A stretch of 64,000 nucleotides of DNA. It comes from Lineus longissimus. Taxonomy: Eukaryota; Nemertea; Pilidiophora; Heteronemertea; Lineidae. The stretch covers positions 8,000,001 to 8,064,000 of the forward strand of contig NC_088316.1 in NCBI RefSeq assembly GCF_910592395.1, read 5' to 3'. The position numbers were made by a program, and so were the translations under genes. Below the pieces are notes generated by a model that worked only from the letters and a program-made list of their open reading frames with translations, had not been told where the DNA came from and did not search any database. Each line of letters begins with the position of its first letter. Within the stretch, counting starts at the first letter, position 1. Below are positions 56,491-64,000 of this stretch, in pieces.

Positions 56491-58297
56491 GCCGGCAGGC
56501 GGCGGGGGTGATCCGTCAGCGGCTCCAGCAGAACCGGGAACCAGGCCTGGTTCGGCCAGCACAGTGCTATCAGACAAAGTCTGACCCGTGAACTGGCCAC
56601 CTTGTTGAGTACCGGTAGCAACAGAGGGGTTGGCGGGTATGCATAAGCATTGAAGCCGTCCCAGGAGGCCGACAGGCTGTCTACTCCCATGGCCTCCCCG
56701 TCCAGAAGGGGTGAGTAGTACAGGGGGAACCTCTTGTTCAACCGAGTCGCAAACAAGTCCACGACCGGAGCATCCCACAGGGCCCCCAGGCGAGAGACCA
56801 CCTCGCGATGGAGGGTCCACTCTGTCTGGACAAGAGGGTCCGAGCTTGAAAGGGCGTCGGCCAAGATAGTTGTCTTGCCGGGGATGTGACGGGGGAGGAG
56901 CTGGATATCCAAGCGGCGACAAAGCTGCAGGAGCTCCCAAGTGAGACGGCACAATGTGTCTGATCTCGTCCCCCTCGTCTCCGAATATAAGCGACCACCG
57001 TTGAATTGTCGGAGAAAAGAGAAACCCTGTGACCCCTCAGATGAGACGTGAAGGCCCTCACGGCCAGGATGACAGCCTGCATCTCGAGGATATTGATCGA
57101 AAGACGCGCATCCTCCTTTGACCACGTGCCCTTGGTGGTCAGGTCCCCTTCGTTCAAATGGGCGCCCCAACCATAAAGGGAGGCGTCCGTGAACAGGGAC
57201 ATCTGGGGCGACGGAGGGCTGAGCTGCACTCCGCGGAGGATCTCCGTCTCCGAACCCCAGAAACTCCACACCCCCACCAGGAGGGACCCCGGGATAAATA
57301 TACGCTGGTCAAGGGGGTCCGTGAATGGACGCCATCTCGACAGCAGGAGGAGCTGGTGTGGGCGCATATACAAGTGGCCGAAAGGAACCTGGTCCGCTGC
57401 CGAATTGAGCAGCCCCAGCAGCGACAGAAACTGTTGGGCTGTGGCGCTGTCCTGACGGCAAAAAATCCCGACCAAGGACCGAATCTTGCGAATTCGGTCC
57501 GGAAGGCGGGACATCAGGCCCTCTCGTGTGCGAAATTGCACCCCCAAGGAAGACATAATCCTGAGCTGCGTCCAGCTCAGATTTGTCCCAATTTAACAAC
57601 CACCCTGCCTGTCTGGTTGATACGAGCAGAAACTTTGCCTGCTTTCCCAGACGGCAATGAGACTGGTGCCGTAGCAGCCAGTCATCGAGATAGCCATGGC
57701 GTGAAAAGGCGCGGCAAACGCCTTCACGACTGTTGTGAAAATCAGCGGAGCAGAAGCCAGGCCGAAAGGAAGGGCCTGAAACTGATCAACCTTTCCTTCG
57801 AAGAAGAAACGAAGGAAGGGCTGAAACTCTGGATTGACCGGGACGTGTAAATACGCGTCCTGAAGGTCCAGAGAGATAGCCAAATCGTTAGGCTGCACCG
57901 CGACCGCTACTGACCTGGTTGTCTCCATCTTGAAGCTGGGGACCCGGAGGAACCGATTCAAGCTGGACAGGTCGATGACCAGTCTCCACTTCCCCGACTT
58001 CTTGGGGACCAAGAAGGCGTGGCTGTAAAAGCCTGGGGAGGAATGGTTGTCCACCAGTCTCACTGCCTGCTTCTTAAGAAGAGACAGGACCTCCAATCGA
58101 AGGGCAAGCGCCCTGACGGGGTCTACTGGAGGGGACACCGGGGTGGGAGTCGACGTCATAGGGGGGACGGGAAAAGTCCAATCGGACACCCTGTCGGAGC
58201 ATATCCGGCACGGGGGAGTCTTTTTGACACCACCGGTCCCAAAAGTCTGCGAAGTGTCGCAGTCTGCCACCCACGACGCCAACTGTGGGGGCGCCAC
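56229..58297 (-). pseudogene. DIRS reverse transcriptase and RNase H, frameshifted
   Basis: RT motifs run from HAFLVPKKSGKWRLVIDLSS and ISLDLQDAYLHVPV to FQALPFGLASAPLIF (58297-57713). A frameshift near 57710 moves the catalytic YLDDWLLRHQ and WLLNWDKSEL into the frame of 57710-57540, then a third frame (57556-56738) holds RNase H: SLFTDASLYGWGAHL, ILEMQAVILAVRAF, SLFSDNSTVVAYI (D, E, D). Another shift near 56960 leads to LLPRHIPGKTTILADALSS and VDLFATRLNKRFPLYYSP, the typical end of DIRS RT/RH. All pieces are recognisable; at least three indels make it non-functional. Confidence 0.85.
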
Positions 58298-60269
58298 CTG
58301 GAGGCGCAGAAGGAAGGACTAAAGAGTCACTTGCGCTTGCCCCCGCGACCCTTCTCTTGGAAGGGACGCTTGGGCTGCCCGCCGCTCCCGCCCCTGCCTG
58401 AGGAGCGGTGGCGCTAATTGGAGCGGCGAGAGGGAGCCGCAGCTTCTGCCTGCCCTTGGGGACGAAAGGAGGAGGAGCCGACGAACCTCGGGGGCGTTGA
58501 GACCCCACCTGTAGTCCCCTGCCCGCGGCCTGTGAATAGGAACACGGACGGGGGGCGGCCTGAGGAGTCGAGACTGACTCCATCAGGCGATCAGACTGTG
58601 CCTGAGCACCCATGGTGTCAGGCAGGGAGTCATGGAACAAGAAAGGGCCACTCAATGCAGCGGTCCTTAATGCCCCCCCCCCCCCGCAGAAACTGGGACC
58701 TGACCGTGCACAACCCCCCCCCCCCCCGATGAGCAGGTCACGGTGTTTTAGCACACCGTTAGCCGCCTGCTTAGCAGTCAGATCACTGGCATGCTGCAGG
58801 GACTGCTGGAGGGACATCGCGAGAACGCGCTGTTCCTCCGAGGCATCCGCGGCTAAAGACCTGGTAAGGGCACACAGAGTCAGGTCGGCGTAAGATAATA
58901 CTGCCTGGGTCTCCTTAGCCAGGGCCTCGTCATTCTTCGCATCCTTTAAGGCCAAAGAAGAGAGGACTTTAGGGGGTACCAAACCCGAAAGTTGGATGTC
59001 GTCCTTGAGGGGCGACAGTGAAACCGGGTCGGTTCCCCCGACGGTGAGACCTGACAACAATCGGGTCTATAGGACAGGCTTGGAGGGGAAGCGGTCGTGA
59101 ATCACTTCCCAGCCTGAGTCCAGGCACCCGGCCCCGTAGACGAGAGCGTCGAGACCAGGGCGCGCTGGTGACCCCCGCAAGAAGGCGCTGTATCCCTGAG
59201 AGCCGTATCCAACCATGTGGAGGCTCTAATCAGGGCTGGAGACGCCGGCAATTCTTGAAAAGCCCGGTCAGGGACCGCATCCGACTCCTGCTCGGAGGCG
59301 TCGCCGAACGAGTCGAACGGCACCTTACCGAGGGGGGTTGACCGTCGGGAGAGGACAAGTGTCTTGCGCGCAAATTGCCGAACAAGAGCACGCAAGTCGC
59401 GCATACCCGCGACAATGGCGGAGTCCTCACCCCTAGAGGGGGGGTCAGCCTGAGAGGCCGAAAAAGACTGTGAGTCGCTAAACTCACAGTCCATTGGCTG
59501 ATGACTCAAATCAAAAGCCGACGGCCTCTCGGCCGGGCGAGCCGAGGACCTGTCATGGAGGTTGGAAGCATCCATGCGGTCCGTCAGGCTCCTAAGCAAC
59601 TGCCGTTGCTCCTCCGTGAGAGAGGAAGCAAGAGGCTGAGGCTCAGAGCTCAAATCGGACTCCCGTGGGGCAGACACAGAAGGGGGGGAGGGGGGCATGC
59701 CTGATCGGCAGCCACACCCGTCAACCCCGACATACTGGACAGAGCAGGGTGGGGTCAGACCAGGGAAATGGACGGTCTGACGGCACCCATAACGGGGGGG
59801 GCACCAGGGCCCCTCGCCCATGAATAGTGGCCGATCACCTCCGGTTGCGGTGAACGGCGGCAAAGATGGGAAAGTGAATACCGGTCTTGCCCTGCCGGAG
59901 GGGTCAGAAGGAGGGGTGCCCGGCCTGGGGGAGGGGTCGGGAGGGGTCGAAACCCCCCCCCCCAGAGCCAGGTGGACCTCGCCGCTTAGCGGGGGTCCGT
60001 GAGGAGGGCGAGGGAGAGAGAGTCAAAGACCCCCTTCCCTTTGAGGGCTGCGCCCCTCTCCTCACCTTCTTCGTCTTCTTGACGGCGGTGCCAGGAGAAG
60101 AGGAAGGCATCCCGGGGGCGGAAGGGTCTGGCCCAATGGGGGCGGAACTACCCGCACCCCGACACGGGGAAGAACCCGGGTCGGGGACTATGACTCCCTG
60201 ATACACCCGTAAAAGGACCTCGAAAACCCGCCCTGAAGGGCAGGAGGTCCAGAACAAAGGGTGGAACAC
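58298..60269 (-). pseudogene. DIRS gag-like protein, fragmented
   Basis: Ser/Pro-rich frames cover 60269-59904, 59863-59102 and 59060-58300. Helical parts such as LTEEQRQLLRSLTDRMD, LIRASTWLDTAL and LALKDAKNDEALAKETQAVL, followed by LAMSLQQSLQHASDLTAKQA, resemble DIRS first-ORF products. Basic-rich and low-complexity ends include glycine/proline tracts encoded by C-runs (58674-58730, 59952). Frames are broken between pieces, partly at these homopolymers. Several long plus-strand open frames here are GC-driven shadows. Confidence 0.55.
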
Positions 60270-60586
60270 CCAAAGAAGTAAAAAAGGAAGGCAATAACGA
60301 TGTCATTAGGCTTAATTTCTATCGGAAAAAAACACAAAAGTATAAAACGAATGGTCACGTGACCAACAGCCCAGGAAAACGGAGAAAAAATTTATTGGGA
60401 GACGGCAGAAAAAGCACGCTCCAAAAGCAGAAATCGAGGGAGGATAGTAAAAGAACGATCTCACCCGTCTCCTAGAGTCAATAAGCGTCCCGAAGGTGTC
60501 CCGGGGTGTCCTTCTTGAGCGTAGAATTGGCCAAAATTGGGCGAAAACTACGTAAGAAGAACTCTGTACAGTGTGATACAGTGTGC

Positions 60587-60763
60587 CGAGTAAGAAGTAC
60601 TAGTGATGGCGGCTCACACGAGGCAGAGGCTATATAGGGGCGCCGCCTAGGTGTAGCTAAGTGAACTAGCTGAGAGATTTCTATTATAAATAGATTATTT
60701 CTTCCTCGGGTGTGTCCGAATGGAGTACACATGCAAAAGTCTGACCTGGGTAGAGTATGAACG
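60587..60763 (-). repeat. DIRS right inverted terminal repeat
   Basis: Reverse complement of 54548-54721 with scattered differences. The element ends at about 60772 (GACATAAAAT). Confidence 0.85.
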
Positions 60764-60799
60764 ACATAAAATCACGCTTCTCACAATACATGATATTGT

Positions 60800-62875
60800 G
60801 TGGACAGGTGTGACAATAAGAAGCTATTCATAGATGCACTATTGTGGATTCTCGCCCACATCCGTGATGTAGTATGGTCCGGTCCATTTGGGTGATAGCT
60901 TCGGCAATAGAACCTTTTTGCGACGTGTGTTTTTGAGGTAGACCCTGTCGGCGAGCTTGAACGTCTGGCCCTTCGCTTTCTTGTCATATTGCACTTTGCT
61001 CCTGGCCTGGGCCTTCTTTATGTTGTCGGTGGCGATTTCGTTGGCTATCTTGAGATTATGTAGGACGTCTTCTACGTGTTGTCACGTGCTTCTATTCAGT
61101 GTTGGTTTTGGTATCAAGTTGGTGTCACAGGGGATCGTCATTTCCTTGCCGTAGAGTAGATAGTAAGGTGAGTATTGAGTGGATTGGGACGCAGGGCTGG
61201 CCCTCAAAGCCATTATCACACTCTGCAGAATGTCGGGCCAATGCGTTTGATTCTCATTGACATAATGACGCAGGCCATGTTCAATGGTTGAGTTGGTGCG
61301 TTCACAAGTTGCATTACTCTCTGGATGGTAGGCTGTCGTGTGATGTCTTTCAACCTCAAAATATTTCGCAGAGAGCTTCGACTAGTTTTGCCATGAAGTT
61401 CTTACCTCTATCGGAGACGATGGCTCGTGGAGCACCCCAACGGGTGAATATTTGTTGAAAGAGAACCTTACTTACCTCTGTCGCTTCTTGTGATTTTAGG
61501 GCGAAGGCTTCTGGCCATCTGGAGAAACTGCAACACCAGAAGGATGTGCTGAGATTGATCTGAGGCTGTAGGTAGAGGGCCTAGGAAGTCAATGTGCAAA
61601 CGTTCGAAACGTTCGCTCGGAGCAATTGGCTGTAAGGGGGCAGGATGGGGATGCCGAGAGATTTTATTCTCCTGACACTTGGCGCATCCTTTGATGAAAT
61701 CATAGGTGTCCTGATAGATCTTCTGCCAATAGTACTTCAGACACATTGTCAAAAATGTACGCTGCAACCCTAAGTGACAGAGACCTGCTAGCGACGCATG
61801 GTATGACTGGAGGAGGTCACTCCTACAGCTTTCTGGGACTACGACTTGGGCAATGAAACTGTCCCCAGCGGAGTGTGGCTTGTGGCGACGTGGCTGATAC
61901 ATGTGGTATAATACACCATTGAGCATTTCATATTGACCTGCTAGTGCTATGTTCTTGACCTTCCGGGCCGCGACTGGGTCTGAGGGGAGTAGATCGATCT
62001 TTAAGTATTGGATGATGTTCTTGAGTTCAGGGCAGTTATGTTGCCTGGTGGAAATGTCGAACTTTGTGTTGCACATCTGATCGAGGTCTTGTGTGGAGAC
62101 GTGGGCAGTGAATGGATACAGTGGTTCTGCCCTCGAGCCGGCATATACAAACGTGGTATGTAGCAGTTCAGGCTGGTCAACAAGGCTGATGTCAGCTTCA
62201 GCGGCGGTGGCATGGGATGTGTCGTTGATTCCATCGAAATTCTCGTAAGGGTAATGAGATATGAGATCGGGGAACACATTTGCTTTACCTGGTCTGTGGA
62301 TCACCTTGAAATCATACTCCTCAAGCTCGATGCATCATCTGAATAACCTGCTTGACTTTTCTTTGATGGTCTGAAGCCACCGCAGGCTGGAGAGGTCAGT
62401 GTAAACCTTAAAGCGGCAATGGGTAACATAGACAGAAGTGGCGGATACCTTTAATGACGGCTACGACTTCCTGTTGGGTGGTGTTCCACTTACATTCACC
62501 CCGGCGGAGGCGACGACCACCGAATGCGATTGGGCGTTCAAATCCAGTCTTGGGGTCTAATTGGTTCAGGATGTACGAGATGGCCTGGCCACTAGCATCA
62601 GTCGTGAGGATGAATGGCCTGTTTATATCTGGATAAGCCAGAATGGGAGCTGATGTGACTTTTGTTTTCAGTAGGGTGAAACATGCGTCTGCTTCTGGAG
62701 TCCATTTGAAAGCCTTGTCCTTACATAGGAGCATCCATATGCTTGCCGTCTTTGGTGATAATTTGACCTAAGAAGTACTTGATTTGTTTCAAAGCAAATA
62801 ATTGACACTTCTTCGTCTTCAGCGTCAAATTGGCCTTTTTAAGGAGTTCAAATTGATATTGGAACTCAGTGAGTT
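60800..62875 (-). pseudogene. Ty3/gypsy pol fragment: RT end, RNase H, integrase
   Basis: Order on the minus strand: RT thumb (ANLTLKTKKCQLFALKQIKY, about 62860), then RNase H at 62734-62408 (PFILTTDASGQAISYIL, KWNTTQQEVVAVIKGI). Next, after a break, comes 62304-61468 with the integrase zinc finger (H...H, then GCAKCQENK) and the start of the catalytic core (FERLHIDFLGPLPTAS). The core then passes through shifted frames (STIEHGLRHYVNE region, about 61250). A GPY/F tail lies at 60970-60841 (FKLADRVYLKN, LSPKWTGPYYITDVG). The N-terminal RT and protease are absent, cut off near 62880. Stops and frameshifts make it dead. The env-like fragment at 53.8-54.3 kb is its likely continuation beyond the DIRS insertion. 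Confidence 0.8.
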
Positions 62876-63110
62876 AAAGTTCCATAGTTTAGTTCGTCTT
62901 CATATGGATAGAGGGAGACAATGTTTAGTTTTTAGGTAGGACTGAGAAGTCACTTGGTTTTATGGAGTTGCAAGGAGCAGTTCCATGAGTAGTGTATTTG
63001 TGTTAGTATAAACCAAAGTCAAGACAAGATCTATAATACGTGGGCCGGCCCGGACAACAACAACTCGAGGATTACAGCAAGACCTAGGCAGGTGATATAC
63101 AGGAATTTCA

Positions 63111-63120
63111 TGGTAGCAGA
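63111..63120 (+). promoter_or_regulatory. Retroelement primer-binding site, initiator tRNA-Met type
   Basis: TGGTAGCAGA is complementary to the 3' end of animal initiator tRNA-Met and directly follows ...TTTCA, a plausible LTR end (CA at 63109-63110). It lies 83 bp before the gag start. The LTR's left end is not resolved; the partner LTR would be outside the window. Confidence 0.6.
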
Positions 63121-63202
63121 TAAAAATACGTTCTACGACAGTGTGAAACATTCAAAGGAAAATAATGCGCTAAAAATCTTCGCAACGCTCGAATAAACAA
63201 GC

Positions 63203-64000
63203 ATGGCGGCGGGTTCTGCGTCGTACAAAAATCCTCCAATTTTGGACACGTCTGACTACGAAACCTGGCGAAATGAGATAGACATTTGGCAACTCATGAC
63301 AGATCTTGACAAAAAGAAGCAAGCATTGGCGGTCACGCTAAGTTTGAAGGGCCAGGCCAGAGCTACGGCATTGGAAATCAAGGCGGATGACCTCAATAAA
63401 GATGAAGGTATGTCTACACTACTGAAAGCATTAGATGATCTGTATAAGAAAGATGAAATCGATTTGGGGTATGCAGTGTACACGAACATGTCACAATATA
63501 TAGTAGAGTTTGAAAGACTGTATCACCTGTGCAAAAAACACAAAATGGAGTTGCCAGACGCAGTTATTTCATTTAATTTGTTACATAACGCAGTGCTTGA
63601 TACTAAGGACAGAAAATTGGCACTAACGGCTGCATCAGATTTAAAGTGGAACTCAATGAAATCAGCGCTAAAGAGAATATTTGGGGAAACTAAAGCAGGA
63701 GATTTGAATGGAGCAGAGCGTGGAATCACCATAAAACAAGAGAGTGCCTTCTATACAACTGGTAAACCAAACTACAGAAATAACTATAACAACAAAAACA
63801 AGGAACAGAATAAAAGTAGGGCGGGAACACCTATAGGTACAAATCCGTTGGACAGATATGGCAGACGAAGTAGATGTGCGGTTTTCAGTCCTGTATTTCA
63901 TTGGGCGAAAAACTGCGAACACAAGAATAAGAATGAAGAACAGGTAAAGCTGACCGAGGGCAAAGGTGAAGGAGACCAAGACTGCATACTCACCACGGAG
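63203..64000 (+). CDS. LTR-retrotransposon gag protein, open to the window edge
   Basis: ATG 63203 opens a frame of 266 codons with no stop before the window ends. It begins MAAGSASYKNPPILDTSDYE, has the WRNEIDIWQL and QALAVTLSLKGQARATALEI capsid-helix motifs, FERLYHLCKKHKMELPD and WNSMKSALKRIFG. Later it has a basic region (NYRNNYNNKNKEQNKSR) and a zinc-knuckle position CAVFSPVFHWAKNC, where the second Cys is Phe. The family is a gag common in marine invertebrate retroelements with an initiator-Met primer site, probably copia-like. The region around YAVYTNMSQYI looks shortened by a small deletion. Protease and RT would follow to the right. The frame is otherwise undamaged. Confidence 0.75.
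   Translation, partial: MAAGSASYKNPPILDTSDYETWRNEIDIWQLMTDLDKKKQALAVTLSLKGQARATALEIKADDLNKDEGMSTLLKALDDLYKKDEIDLGYAVYTNMSQYIVEFERLYHLCKKHKMELPDAVISFNLLHNAVLDTKDRKLALTAASDLKWNSMKSALKRIFGETKAGDLNGAERGITIKQESAFYTTGKPNYRNNYNNKNKEQNKSRAGTPIGTNPLDRYGRRSRCAVFSPVFHWAKNCEHKNKNEEQVKLTEGKGEGDQDCILTTE

Larger units (their letters stand above)
54513..60772 (-). mobile_element. DIRS-type tyrosine-recombinase retroelement, about 6.26 kb
   Basis: Inverted terminal repeats of about 175 bp (54548-54721 and 60587-60763) are roughly 90 percent identical and contain a TATA-like CTATATAGCC. Near the left end is the diagnostic internal complementary region (54768-54864). Its first half is complementary to the left outer end and its second half to the right outer end. 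The minus strand encodes gag-like, RT/RNase H and tyrosine recombinase products. There is no target duplication, as expected for DIRS. The element is GC-rich compared with its flanks. It is inactivated by several frameshifts. Confidence 0.88.

Noticed and set aside
57158-60201. Plus-strand open frames of 90-230 codons
   Set aside because: GC-rich antisense shadows of the DIRS genes, with no motifs of their own.
1-64000. tRNA and rRNA genes
   Set aside because: No cloverleaf or conserved rRNA stretch recognised; the tRNA-like match at 63111 is only a 10-nt primer-binding site.

Overview
This is eukaryotic DNA, almost certainly from a marine invertebrate. The evidence is GT-AG introns, AATAAA poly(A) signals, and a kelch-gene exon resembling animal KLHL8. 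Almost everything else is transposon-derived: THAP/TTAA DNA transposon, Maverick/Polinton, CR1-like and RTE-like LINEs, DIRS-type retroelement, Ty3/gypsy with an env-like gene, and a gag-bearing LTR element. Tandem units with the phrase 'cccctggtggccaaa' next to GAC-rich microsatellites look like those of spiralians such as molluscs, but I cannot fix the phylum.

Layout. 1-2671 (-): a large uncharacterised gene running off the left edge. 5638-11394: a complete two-gene DNA transposon with 13-bp terminal inverted repeats and TTAA target duplications; it carries an intact ten-exon THAP-domain transposase (+) and a convergent intact two-exon gene with a P2X7-like cysteine-rich domain (-). 12.7-15.8 kb (-): decayed Maverick-type genes, including an integrase tail with a chromodomain. 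18.5-26.0 kb (+): a gene with a PHD-like finger, broken by a full-length LINE with both ORFs open (19.08-23.45 kb, -) and by a 517-bp MITE. 26.1-32.1 kb: tandem repeats and no convincing genes. 32.3-40.4 kb: a Maverick/adintovirus-like morphogenesis cluster (packaging ATPase, capsid proteins, membrane proteins), all broken or small; the major capsid gene is split by a second copy of the MITE and a 166-bp palindrome. 40.8-43.4 kb: nested inverted and tandem repeats. 44.6 kb (-): one kelch exon, the only clear host-gene piece. 49.0-51.7 kb (-): an RTE-type LINE. 53.2-62.9 kb (-): a Ty3/gypsy-type element (pol, then env-like), into which a 6.3-kb DIRS-type element (54.5-60.8 kb) has inserted. 63.1-64.0 kb (+): primer-binding site and open gag of another LTR element, running off the right edge.

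The most interesting structure is the TTAA transposon. Its boundaries, both spliced genes and all intron phases fit, and it pairs a THAP/DDE-like transposase with a P2X7-domain protein that has no obvious role in transposition. The second theme is nesting: MITE in capsid gene, LINE in PHD-like gene, DIRS in gypsy. This gives a relative chronology of insertions.
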